DNA of 64,000 nt from Gymnothorax reevesii (Eukaryota; Chordata; Actinopteri; Anguilliformes; Muraenidae). The notes below the pieces were generated by a model. It was not told the origin of the DNA, did not search any database, and worked only from the letters and a program-made list of their open reading frames with translations. The DNA is taken from the NCBI GenBank assembly GCA_029721435.1, contig CM056583.1, forward strand, positions 59,238,120 through 59,302,119, read 5' to 3'. Positions 1 to 11,200 of this stretch are shown here, piece after piece; the stretch's first letter is position 1; each line of letters starts with the position of its first letter. The position numbers and the translations under genes were made by a program.

Positions 1-110
1 ACCCCATCTCTGCCTGTACTAACCCAGTCAAACCCCATCTCAGCCTGTACTAACCCAATCAATCCCTATCTCAGTCGATGCTCACCCAGTCATTCTGCAT
101 CTCAGTCTCA
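1..110. repeat. 31-bp minisatellite, cut by the window edge
   Basis: Three head-to-tail units of 30-31 bp share the core CATCTCAGCCTGTACTAACC and differ by a few bases. A degraded fourth unit (GCATCTCAGTCTCAG) follows. The array starts at base 1, so its true length is unknown. No gene is involved. Confidence 0.85.
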
Positions 111-2790
111 GTTCATTTTGAACAGGCAGGATTAGTAGGAGCCAAAAGCATCCGCAGTAATTATTACACAATGCATGACTAAACTGTCGAGACCTTGAAT
201 AAATCCCAAAGCCATTTTTAAAACAAACAAATGCATTACTCCAATACAAAAAGCGGGAGGGAGGCGTTGGCTGGCTTTAGATATTATTTAAGTGTTCTTG
301 TAAGCCATCTAAGATATTAATGTTGCAAAGCAACTCATTAATATTTAAGAACATAAAAGGGTGAGAGACTCGTGGATGGTCTGACCACAATGCAGTTGGG
401 AGGGCAGTGGTTGACATTCATGAAAATTTTTAAACACGGTATAAACAATCAGACTGTTTATGACATGAAAGAAAAGACACAAAGATACTCTCAGTCCTCG
501 CTGCCATTATAAAAGCTCCACTAATGCCTCTGGGTGTAAATAAGCCCACTGATGCATTCTCATTTAAAACACTGCCTTTCCCATCCTAGCAAGTAAATCA
601 AAGACACAGATTAGTTAACGTAAAAATATTTCCACCGCTTTTTATCGAGAGCTGCTCTTTGATATATCTTTGTTTGCATACATGCACACCTGCACATGGA
701 CTTGTTAAAGTTAATTATTAACTTGCTCAGCTGATTCAACAAACAGCGCTTTATATTAAATATGAGATATTGAACTCACAACTTTTTGGACTTGTCTGGT
801 AAACTCCTTATCTGTTGCCTTTCATGTGAGCTATGCACACTGCTAAAGGCAAATGCCTATTATTCCCAGCATCAATGTACAAGAAAGTTTTGAATCTTGC
901 GTAGATTTATGATAACACCAAAGGCCTCAATACCAGAGTGTGTAAGGAACCCCACTACATGTTGGTTCCAGCTGCAGTAGAGCATATATTCTTCTGAGGA
1001 ACTATTCTTCTGAGGAACCCTGCTGGGCCAGGAACTAACTCAGTTCCCTCAGCTGAGAAGGGTCATGATGTCACAGTAAGTGAGGTAGGTCAGTCAAAGG
1101 TTTCACACCATCGGTCCTATTGTCTGCAATGAACATAAGCGCACAGCATGATCTCACTACCTAAAAAATTAATTATAGACTTCAAGCCTTTTATTTCTTT
1201 CCAGTTTTGCCTCAGAGGACATTGCCAAACGCTTGTAATCAGCTCCACAAGTAAGTACAACTTTCATTTCCACAACAGAAATACAAATACCAAACAAAAT
1301 ACTGCAGTAATTGCAATCTGCTGATAAAATGTTCCCTCTGCATTAAAAAGCTACTATTTATATCTTTTATCATCTAAACAATGCAAGCCACTCTAGACCA
1401 TTTTAAATCACACAAATGTGGGCCCCTCTTCTGATAATGAAGGCTTTTGCACGACTGTAGTGGCCACCCTGAGACCCCACCCCTAATAGCCTAATTAATT
1501 TTTAAGCACAGATGAGGGCAGTAGTGCAGCAGTAAGCCATTAGAGCAGTCTATCTCTTGGGCCTTAATGTGCCCAAAGCACCGCACAACCAGAAGGCTGA
1601 CGTGACCAACACCTGCAGAGGTCTTCACTAAGGGGCGCAGCGGTCAAAGGGGTTAGGCGGTGTCCTGTTACCGTAAGGAAATAGTGATCATGCAGGCATA
1701 TGCCTCTAACATGAAAAGAAATGCACAATTTCTGGGAGAGTGAATTTTAAAGAGAAAAAAACTAACAATACTGTTTATTGACAAGCACAGACCATTTAGA
1801 CTTTTAGTGCCGTATTATGATTCATCTTTAATTCTCCGATGAACAAGGCTTCTGTCTTTTTCAGCTCTCAGGGTAAAGCTGTTTCCTCTTCAGAAACTCA
1901 TTTCCACTTGTTTCCCAGGTCTGCTCAATGCAAAATGCAATCTGAGCCCGAAATCCACTTTTTAACTGCAGTGAAATAAAGAGAGGAAGCCTGTTGCTCA
2001 AATGTCACTGTCTTTGTGAGCCACTGACAGAATGTAATTATAGAATAACCATAAAATATACATGCTCAGAAAATATATGTGACTCTAATATAAACACAAA
2101 ACAATGGACCGCTTCATGCCCATGACTATGACTAACCTTCCAACCCCATCCCACACTCCACCAATCAGCTTAAAGATGTAAGTTTCATATTTTGCTCATA
2201 AATCATATGACACTAAAACACTTCAAATGAGTCTATTTAGCAGATATTGAATAAAAATATTTTTTCTTTTCGTATAAAATAACATGAGATCGAATACTAC
2301 AAAATATTTTACTTATTACAAATTTTCAGCCCATTGTGAAAATGACCATTCCAGATTACGTACAGTGCATGATATATCATGCAAGAGACAGTTGAAAAAC
2401 TGCACCGTCCAACAATATAACAATGACAATATGCAAACTCCTTAGTGGCGTAATACTGCTTAAAGCAAAGGGCTATTACAGCAGCAACAAGTTTTTAACC
2501 TGGTTATGGAACAGTCTCCATTTAAACCGATCTAGACCGGGGGGCTTTTAATGCCCGCGCCAATTTTCATGTCGTGTAATTTCTGAATGGCTTGAGCTGA
2601 AACTTTTCCTAAAACATGTCTGGGAACAATTTTATACCATTAAGTCAAGTCCACCATCTTCGCCATTTCCATGGCAATGATTTTAACAAGTATGCCTGAC
2701 GAAAAATCCCCAATTTCGGTTTCATCAATGTAGTTTCCAGATTTTATTTTTAACATATACTTATTCCATTGTATTTACACTTTCTTACGT
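111..2790. other. intergenic or intronic sequence, no gene seen
   Basis: AT-rich vertebrate-type sequence with stops in all frames and no recognisable exon. The only local structure noticed is a 16-bp tandem duplication (ATTCTTCTGAGGAAC at 988-1002 and again at 1004-1018). A GC-richer stretch around 1560-1680 carries no usable open frame. Confidence 0.6.
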
Positions 2791-2799
2791 AATATATAG

Positions 2800-3175
2800 G
2801 TTCACTCCAACAGCACTCTGGATGCATATTTGCTGAATATAAATCAACGTTTTTCAAAATTGCATACCTGCGCAAATAGCTCGAGCCACATGCTTTTTAT
2901 AGCCTATTTCACTGCCAAGTGCCACCTTTTTTTCGCTCAATACCAAGAGCAATTTTGAATAACGTTAATTTAAATTAAGCAAATACACATCCAGATGAAA
3001 GATTGTCATCCTACCTAAACGGGGAGAACAAGCAACACCTGTTAAGTGTTGAGTGCTCTCGGAGTGAACCTTTTGTTGATCATGAAAATGAGTGAGAACA
3101 GGTACAGTGAGAACAGTGAGAACTAATAATTGTTTAAAAACGGATGTTTTGTCCACCCCAGTTCTCAGTTCTGCT
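2800..3175. repeat. foldback-like dispersed repeat, copy 1
   Basis: An imperfect inverted repeat. The left arm (about 2803-2864, ending TTTTTCAAAATTGC) matches the reverse complement of a right arm beginning GCAATTTTGAATAACG at about 2950, and the match continues into a GGTTCACTCC motif on both arms. The right arm is longer (to about 3075) and holds about 40 bp missing from the left. The block 2930-3175, read on the minus strand, also resembles 15487-15700 on the plus strand. This makes it a dispersed family rather than a chance hairpin. The class is not recognised. Confidence 0.6.
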
Positions 3176-3179
3176 GAAT

Positions 3180-4835
3180 TTACCCCTTTATTTCATTGCT
3201 GTTAGATGGCATATGGAGAGAAACCATGTCCTCAGTTGCCAATTACAATAATTGGAAAAGGTGTCAATGAGGGAAAATAATTGAGAACTAGCCAGGACTA
3301 TCCTAATTGTCATAAAGGGACCTGTCTGTGCTCACCCAATTCCCTGTTCTAGCACCAGACCTGGCGCAAGGTTGGGCACTGGGCAAAACAGTCTGAATAT
3401 GCATGTTACGGGGCATGAGAGGAGGAAGTTTCTGAGCGGTTATCCGAAATTTTTACAAGACAGATGACACAATGGAGACAGCGGCACATAATAAATATAA
3501 CTGTGACCCATCTAGCATTGTTCTATGTTGTATCTCTACTGTTGAAATTCTACATTTGGGTTTTAGGCACATGAAGGTTTGATTTATAAAAATAAAAAAG
3601 TAAAAAAAAAAAGATCTTAGAAGAGCGTGTGATGCTTGATGTTAGCAGACTAGCCATCTTGGCCAGGAAATGAGTTCCTTACTCAGCTGGAATGATGACC
3701 ATATAGTTGGCGAGAAGTTGGCAATATGTCTGAATGCTCGGTATGGATCTAACTCTGGCAGAAGGACACCCAGATTTTACTGTATTCTACAAAATTTCGC
3801 AGTATGCAACTAGTGGATGCTATGTTATCTCATATGGCTATTGGAGCTGAGATAAGAAACCGTTTGCAAGTTGGCACAGGAAGTGACAGCGGTATAAATG
3901 TAGGTGAAAAACCATACATAAAATGTAAAAGTTTTAGGAACGCTGTTTTAGCCTGTAAAAGTAATTGGTAACACCTTACAATAAGGATACAGGAAATTCA
4001 TATTCAGACACTCATGTGAGATCATTTTTGATTCATTCATATATTTGCACATGGGATAAGAGAAATTTTCTTCCCCATGGATAAATGTAGAAATAAGCCA
4101 GAATTCTCTCAGTGACAGATTTTTTTTCCCCCTGAGAAATTATAATAAAGGTAATAAAAATGAGTAATAAACAGTTTTGCAATGTTGCACTGTGAAAACA
4201 TGGATAATTATAAAGATTATTTATAAGTGCCATGGTTTTTGGCCCGCCGGCAGGAGACAAAGCCGGCGGATGCTGGGACCATGTTCCCAAAGAGGTAAGA
4301 GGGACCCAAACGCACAGGCTAAGTAAAAATACAAAAATCTTTAATTTAAAATATAAAGATTAAAAGTGTCTTAGAGCGAAGCAGCAGCAAGACAAACAAT
4401 GGCAGGGCTCAGGAGACAAACAAACAGTATATTGCTGCACCAGAACAGGTGCAGCCCACTCTTAAATACTAAAACTTCACCACCACCTTAACGAGCAATA
4501 GGTGTGGCTCGTTAAGGTGGAGGCAAAGAATGCAGCAGGGGGAAGGGCCTGCAGGCCAACACCATGACAATAAGAACCACCAATTCTGAGGTAGTGAAGC
4601 CTTTAAACTGGGAGATGCTCTGTCATGGGTAAACATCAGCAAGATGCATGAGACAGCATGCATGCAATGCATAAGCATACATATAATACCAATTGAATTG
4701 ACGGTTGAGTTGAAGGGAACAAAACAACGGCAGTAGGTATGAAAGGATGATTCTTGTATAAATAATTGCTGCAGTGTTTTTTTTTTTTAACACCCCCTCC
4801 TCCCTCTGGAGGACAACTTTTTTAATTCCGTCAGT
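3180..4835. other. non-coding sequence, no gene seen
   Basis: No supported gene. Open frames at 4033-4290 and 4469-4678 (minus) show no family features. Nearby is a short inverted duplication: GGTGTGGCTCGTTAAGGTGG around 4501-4520 faces CCACCTTAACGAGC around 4483-4496. Confidence 0.5.
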
Positions 4836-4837
4836 TA

Positions 4838-6060
4838 CAGTGCTGTGAAGAAGTACTTGCCACCTCCCTGATTTCTAATTTTTGTCCATATTTGTTAAAC
4901 TTAAATGTCTCCGATCAGCAAATAAATTTTAATATTCGACAAAGACATCCGAGTAAATACAAAGTGCTGTTTATAAATGATGATTTAGTTTATTGAGGGG
5001 TAAAAGCTATAAAAACCTGCCTGGCCTGGTGTGAAAAAGTAATTGCCCCCTAAACCTAATAACTGGTTGTGCCACCCTCTGCGACAACAACTGCAGTCAA
5101 GTGTTTGCGATAACTGGCAATGAGTCTTCCACATCGCTGTGGAGGAATTGCGGCCCACTCTTCTTTGCAGAATGTTTTAAGTCAGCCCCATTGGAGGTTT
5201 TTGGAGCATGAACGGCCTGTTTAAGGTCATGCCACAGCATCACAATCGGATTTAAGAGTGGACTTTGCTTAGGCTGCTTAAGCCATTCAGAGGTGGACTT
5301 GCTAGTGTGTTTCGAATTATTGTCCTGCTGCATAACCCGTGTGTGCTTGTGCTTGAGGTTACCAACTGATAGTTGGACATTCTCCTTCAGGATTTTCCGG
5401 TAGAGAGCGGAATTCATAGTTCTATCAATTACGACAAGTCGTCGATGTCCTGAAGCAGCAAAGCAGTCCCAAACCATCACACTCCCACCACCATGTTTGA
5501 CTTTTGGTATGATGTTCTTCTTATGAAATAATATATTAGTTTTATGCCTGATGTAATGGGATGCACACCTTCCAAAAAGTTCAACTTTTGTCTCGTCAGT
5601 CCACAGAATATTCTCCCAAAAGTCTTGGGGATTATCAAGATGTATTTTGGCAAATGTGAGATGAGCCCTTGTGTTCTTTTTGGTCAGCAGTAGTTTTTCG
5701 CCTTGGAATCCTCCCATGGATGCCATTTTTGCCCAGTCTCTTTTTTATTGTTGTATCATGAATTACTGAATAAATGAGGCGAGTGAAGCCTGCAGTTGTT
5801 TAGATGTTGTTTTGGGTTCTTTTGTGACCTCCTGGATGAGTCGCTGATGTGCTCTTGGAGTGATTCTGGAAGGCCGGCCACTCCTGGAAAGGTTCACCAC
5901 TGTTCCAAGTTTGCTCTATTTGTGGATAATGGCTTTTAACGTGATTCGCCGGAGTCCCCAAGCCTTAGAAATGGCTTTGCCAACCATTCCAGACTGATAG
6001 ATGTCAATTTCTTTGTTTCTCATCTGTTCCCTCACGATCTTTGTTTCAACTACAGTCCAG
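4838..6060 (-). mobile_element. Tc1-like transposon, 5'-truncated copy
   Basis: One end is well defined. A TA at 4836-4837 is followed by a terminal repeat starting CAGTGCTGTGAAGAAG. The same terminal motif, with few changes, occurs at 7249 and, reverse-complemented, at 30948, so at least three copies of one family lie in the window. The element runs on the minus strand and carries a decayed transposase. The match fades at about 6060 before any second terminal repeat, so the 5' end is lost. Confidence 0.85.
5097..6045 (-). pseudogene. Tc1-type transposase, inactivated
   Basis: The transposase would cut and paste its own element through a DDE/D RNase-H-like domain. The open part (5097-5726) shows the first acidic site in ILWTDETKVELFG and the second in VMQQDN. 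The third, normally in a LNPIE motif, reads LNPIVMLW, so the catalytic glutamate is replaced by valine. About eight residues between the second and third sites are also missing compared with the copy at 29970. The helix-turn-helix and GRPS-type region is traceable on the minus strand from 6045 down to 5727 but is broken by stops. The protein is therefore dead on several counts. Confidence 0.85.
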
Positions 6061-6239
6061 CTGGACAAGCAAATGGAAATTTACTCACCAGCGTGGACAC
6101 ACCGCCGTGTCAGAGAGATGAAAGCAAGGCGAAACAATCCAGTCGGGTACAACGAAGCAGGCCGTTAGCAAGCAGGCAATCCACCATCACAGCCACAGCA
6201 GCGGCGGATGGATATTGAGTTTTGCGTTAGAGCAGCCAA

Positions 6240-6440
6240 AGATCAAACGATTAAAACGATAATATAAAATAGATAAACTAATAAAACGAATAAAATGATA
6301 AAACAAAGATGATAAAATGATAGAAAGGACAAAATGATTAAGACGATGATATAAAATAAATAAAATAATAAAATGTTAAAATAATAAAATGTCAAAACAA
6401 CAAAACGTTAAAATAACGATAAAATAATAAAAGTTAAGTA
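6240..6440. repeat. degenerate A-rich array
   Basis: About 200 bp of loosely repeated ATAAAA-type units (ATAAAATGATAAAAC and variants), with almost no C on the plus strand. It sits between the truncated Tc1 copy and the L1-like fragment. The GC-richer lead-in at 6060-6235 is of unknown origin. Confidence 0.7.
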
Positions 6441-6544
6441 AAAGCGCGGGTAGCAGCAAACCAGACAGCTGACAGGCTGAGAGCGATTGATGTGACGCAA
6501 CTACGGTAGCGTAAGCATAAAGAATTTAGTTGCTATACCATACA

Positions 6545-7086
6545 TGATTCTAGACAGTTGGGAAAATATGTTAGATACACCAGTCCCTTGGAACAAGGTT
6601 TTTAATATCCTTTACAATACATCAATTGATCCAAAGATAAGATATTTTCAATATAAGTTAATATTAAAGTTATTAGCAACTAAAAAGATGCTAAATATAT
6701 AGGGAATAGAGTCATCACCCCTTTGTCCATTTTTCCAGGAAGAAGTGGAGTCAGTAGACCATTTATTTTGGTACAGTTCTATATTAGCTTTATTTTGGAT
6801 AAACGTACACGACTGGATATCTCAGTATAATAGAATACAGTTAGATTTATTTAAAGTGTCACTGGGAGATGTAAAAAAAGGAACACACCTAATCTGTAAT
6901 ATAATTATATATTTGGATAAAATATTTATTTTTGGATTGATATCTGGGGAGGCATTAAGAATAGAGAAATTCAAAAATTTAGTAAATCATTACAGTAGAA
7001 TTGAGTGTGTGATGGCCCATGAGACTGGACTAGTAAATTATGCCAAACGATGGGATACGATATGGGTGGCTGAAGGTTGGGAATAA
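6545..7086 (+). pseudogene. L1-clade LINE ORF2 C-terminal fragment
   Basis: The C-terminal tail of a non-LTR retrotransposon reverse-transcriptase protein. The segment has the pattern usual in fish L1 elements: a WENML-type start, a KIRYFQYKL-like stretch, then a Cys/His motif near the end. That motif reads LCPFFQEEVESVDHLFW, where a second Cys is expected in place of the FF. An in-frame TAG lies at about 6701, upstream of the open part (6745-7086). The protein would normally nick DNA and copy its RNA at the target, but this piece has neither the catalytic core nor an intact finger. Family assignment is by recalled motif pattern. Confidence 0.65.
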
Positions 7087-7248
7087 GGAGCGATGGAATA
7101 GATGAGCTAATAATTAAAATTGCAAAGGTAGAAAAGCATTGTGAATGTAATCATTATTATGTTGTATTGTATCATATATGTACACATATTTTTATTGCAT
7201 GTTTTGTTTTGTCGGGTGATGGAAGGAGGACTCGTACACAATTATATA

Positions 7249-7410
7249 CAGTGCCGTGAAAAAGTATTTGCCCCCTTCCTGATTTCTTCCTTTTTTGCAT
7301 ATTTTTCTGACTTAAATATTTCAGATCACCAAACAAATTTTAATATAAGACAATGATAACCCGAGTGAATATAAAATGCAGTTTTGAAATAATGATTTCA
7401 TTTATTAATT
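7249..7410 (+). mobile_element. solo end of a Tc1-like transposon
   Basis: Begins after TA at 7247-7248 with CAGTGCCGTGAAAAAGTA and follows the terminal region of the copies at 4838 and 30948 for about 160 bp. It then stops abruptly near 7410. No transposase follows. It lies just past the L1-like fragment. Confidence 0.8.
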
Positions 7411-9225
7411 GTTTGTGAGACATGAGCTTATTATCCTCATTCATGAGGATGCAATACCTTTATCCAACAAGTATATTAGAATTTAGCCATATTATTTGTT
7501 GTAGAACTTGTTCTGCATTTTCTGGTGGGTGAAATTGCAATTGTAACCAACTTTGTTGAACTTCTTCCAGAAAAGTGGAGACACCAGAAAACATGTCATC
7601 AATTAATGTGAAATGTATAGGTTTAATCTGCAGAAATGGAAAGAAGCCTTTATCAAATATAGGATGGACACTATTAAGTAATTTGCTAGAAAACCAGTTT
7701 GGATTGATGCAGTGTTTGCTGTTTTTACTTTTACCATTTTTTACCTTATCTTTATACTTTCAATTTTGTTTATTGCTTTTTTTATTGAAAATTAATCTGC
7801 TCCAGTGGAGTCAAACCTCATATCCTTGGTATGTATTTTCTTTGAATGAGCTAATGCACAAGAACATTTGCAATAAAAAAAATAAATAAATAAAAATTAA
7901 AAAAATTTTTTTAAATGGTTGTAATTAGATAAAATATATGCCTGTAATGACATATACGTGAAATTAAATGAGTTTTAAAATTTTACAATGAGTTTTACCA
8001 TGAATTTTGTTCCAATTTGCTTCATTTAAATAAATTTTGACACAGATAATGGAGAGATTCTTTGCTGTAATTTTTTAGAGGTTTCAGACTGCAACTAAAT
8101 AAATTCAAAAGGGATAAAAGCAAACTTTTGTCAGGTGGAGATGAGATCTTTCAGTTATGCTGTGTTCCATCATTTACTCCGACTCAGTGACATATATACT
8201 GATTTGTATACCATGACAAAAAGTCCCAAGGTGTTACCTTTATTTTGATGCCAAGATTATTCAAATAGACCAGGTAGTTGCAGAGATATACTCATTTCAT
8301 TTTGGGGATGTAATTTTCGAGCCAGATGCTCAGGGCTTAAGAAGTTAACAAGACATACAGTTGGTATCAATACATATTGGGCTGTAATCCACATTCAAAA
8401 ATGTGAATATGCTTAATATTGATTACAATATAAAACCATCAGTCTAAATCAGCACTATATCAGTTTTACAATAATGATCAATAATCCAAGATGTCTAATT
8501 ATTTCAGTGAAGACCATCATAGAGTGCATAGTTTTTTTCCATTATGCACTCTACCACACCGAGATGGGTGACCAGCTGTCCTCCAAATAGAAACAGTAGT
8601 CATATTCTCTCAGAAGCTTGCCTCAGCTTTGCTGTGGAGGGCCAATCAGCAGACTTTTGTGCGTTCCTTAGAACAACAAATAGCTGCAACTCTGTAGTAA
8701 GACAACTAACATAGGTAGGACATTTCATTATTAAAATAATTAAGTACCCTGTGGAAACAAACATTGCCGTTGCAAAAATAAACTAGGACTCAGACAAACA
8801 TAAATGCTAGTATTGCACTTTTGCCATGATGAGTTTCGTATAGTAGCATTAAATAATAATCATATGGGGCAGTATTTGATTTTCCTGTGAAATTACCCAA
8901 ATATCTTTTCAAATTTGCAAAAAAGCACAGCGAATGATGGCCATTATTTGCATAAAAAACTGCTTCAACTCATCATTCACCTTTGAATTAAAGTTCCAAT
9001 ATATCCTCCCCATTTAGATTTTTCTGAAATTCACGCTACTCACTGCAGGATGCATTTTGGCAGAAATGCAAAAAAGAAATACACTGTGAGTATGCATATA
9101 GAATTTTCTTTCTCAATTCAATGTATGCTTTTTACAATTATTAAGGACATGTTTCCTTATAGCCTAATCAGACAAGTGACGCATTTAAGGAAAATCCTGA
9201 ATAAACATTACGGTATGCAGTGAAT
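7411..9225. other. AT-rich non-coding sequence
   Basis: No gene supported. The 104-codon frame at 7575-7889 is low-complexity and hydrophobic, and ends in an A-rich tract. A perfect 10-bp hairpin stem (AGAGTGCATA at 8521-8530 with TATGCACTCT at 8543-8552) is present but lacks context. Parts of 7920-8340 may be an old dispersed repeat; I cannot name it. Confidence 0.5.
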
Positions 9226-9229
9226 GGGG

Positions 9230-9715
9230 GGAATGGACCATAATTTGGGTCCACTTGTTCCCTTAGAGGGAAGGGTCAGTGCAAATCAATACAATGCAAC
9301 ATCATTCTGAGTGATCACCTTTGTCCTATGAAAAATTTCTATCCTGATGGAGGGGTCTCTTTCAGAATGACAATACCCCAATCAACAGGGCACAAGAGGT
9401 CACTTAGTGGTTTGATGAGTATTAAAATGACATGAATTATACACTATGACTTTTGCAGTCACCAGATCTCAAACCAATCAATCACCTATGGGAAATTTTG
9501 GTTGAATATGTCAGACAGCACTCCCTACCGACCAAGCAAAAACACTAATGACAAAATATTTTTGAATAATGGTGCTCAATCCCTCCAGTACAGTTCCAAA
9601 GACTTACAGAATATATGTCATGGCGCATTGCAGCTATTGTTGCGGTTTGTGGAGATGCAAGATCTACATAAGAAGCTGTGTTGGTTTTTCAATAAATTTG
9701 TCACCTGCCTTTTCT
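9230..9715 (+). pseudogene. Tc1-like transposase C-terminal remnant
   Basis: Resembles the C-terminal half of a common fish Tc1-type transposase. An FQNDN stretch carries the second catalytic Asp, and a DLKPINHLWEIL stretch stands where DLNPIEHLW is expected. The catalytic Glu is therefore Asn. Stops and frameshifts break the frame around 9390-9440. The C-terminal part ends near 9640, followed by a non-coding tail with a TTGGTTTTTC stretch typical of the 3' region. No terminal repeat is visible at either side. Confidence 0.65.
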
Positions 9716-9739
9716 ATTCCATGATGCAGTTATATAAAT

Positions 9740-10530
9740 AAATTTGTTGAGTAAGCTGTCGTTTCAAAAGGTACACACAAGTGCACAGATTTTTTTCCAA
9801 GTACTTCAAATTAACAGGTTTATACCAAATATAAAATATCACCAAAGTCCAACATTGCTTTCTGTAGACTACATAATTTTTTGCTCATATTGGCTTTCTA
9901 TTTATATGATTTTATATTGCTACACAGATTAATTAAATCATATTTATTTTCCTTCATGAATGACATTATGACCAACTGTTTTAGTACTAAAAGAAATGGA
10001 ATGAAACTGTATGATAAAAACATTTTAACTAAATGAGATAACCATTTTATCTGAATGTTCAGCTGGATAATAAAAATATAATTTTGCTAGCTAATTGGTG
10101 GAAGCTTTGGTTTTATTGCCCTGAATTTTGAAGGCGATTTAGGGAAAAAGATCATTTGTGTTTTATCGATCTCCTTGAGATTTGTTCTTGGACATTCATG
10201 CCTTTTAACCATTCAGGTTTCACTAATATCATCTGACACCACTGACCTTCAAGTCTAGGGAAATTAATTTTTGACAGAGCAACAAATCTATTCCAGCATG
10301 ATGTAGTTTTTCATGGTTACATACCCTTGTCACTTTCAACTCAAGTCTTTGCAGCAAAACTTCAACTTGTGTCCACCCCGTCCCATAAAATGTCCATCAG
10401 CCAATACTTTGGCAGCACATGCTGTTTTACCCATCAAACCAGGTTCTTATCACCGTTACCTTGGAACCCCAGACATTCCCAGGGGAATGCTGGGGACTTT
10501 GGGACATCCCAATGAGACCAGAAACGCCAC
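9740..10530. other. non-coding sequence, no gene seen
   Basis: AT-rich to 10300, then more balanced. Open frames at 9744-9932 and 10313-10636 have no recognisable domain, and the latter runs through a poly-C tract. Confidence 0.5.
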
Positions 10531-10541
10531 TCTCAACAAGA

Positions 10542-10763
10542 CCCCCCCCCCCCCCCAACCCCCCAACCTAGGCTGCACCGACCCCCCACCACAACCAAAA
10601 TCAATTCTGCTCAATTACAAACAAATCGAAATGTGATTTATCTCCTCACAAATCATTTCAATATGTGGAGAACCAGGCCGGCAAAGACCCTATCAATAAC
10701 CACCCCCCCTCCCCAAACACACACACTCACACACACACACACACACGCACACACTCACACACC
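10542..10763. repeat. C-run and CA microsatellite
   Basis: A run of 15 C lies at 10542-10556, further C-rich patches at about 10583-10590 and 10703-10714, and an interrupted (CA)n tract at 10717-10763. Several proline- or histidine-threonine-rich open frames across this stretch are by-products of the simple repeats. Confidence 0.9.
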
Positions 10764-10879
10764 ACTACCACCACCTGCACCCTTCCATTCCTCACTGGGC
10801 CTATCATTCAGAGAGATGTCAATAAGACCAGCGAAGCACAAAAAAAAAGACGAAAAAGCCATTGAGATATTTTGATTTT

Positions 10880-11200
10880 GTTCTTCTTTTTCTTTTTTTG
10901 CACTTAATTAAGTCACACATGAAGCTGTCAAGGATAATTTTCAAAGCGTTAAGGCTGCGGCGTTTGACATTTGATAATATTGCGCTCCATGCTGATTGAA
11001 ATTGATTTTGCAGGCCAGCAGCGGCCTGTTTGACAACTCCCTGCCTATAAACCCAAGGACAAGGGTCCCGACAGCTCGGAAACTCATATTCCTCAGAGTG
11101 ATGGGCGGCCGGCAGCCTGCTCGGAGGAGGGTGTCTGGAGGGCGCCACAGTTTCCTGTGCTGGGGTCATGGAACTGGCACATCAACTGAAATAAATCATT
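10880..11200. other. candidate conserved non-coding block
   Basis: Balanced composition, no simple repeats, and AT-core motifs such as TTAATTAAG and TGATTGAAATTGATTT next to a GC-richer part. Open frames exist on both strands (for example 10996-11334 and 10819-11169) but neither shows codon bias or a domain. Calling this a regulatory element is inference from its texture only. Confidence 0.25.

Noticed and set aside
7575..7889. 104-codon Leu/Phe-rich frame
   Set aside because: T-rich sequence naturally encodes Phe and Leu; no domain, no conserved motif, ends in an A-rich tract.
8521..8552. Perfect 10-bp stem hairpin as a terminator or RNA element
   Set aside because: A 10-bp stem with no conserved context can occur by chance over 64 kb, and eukaryotic genes do not use such terminators.
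10313..10875. Overlapping Pro/Thr/His-rich frames
   Set aside because: They are translations of a C-run and a CA microsatellite.
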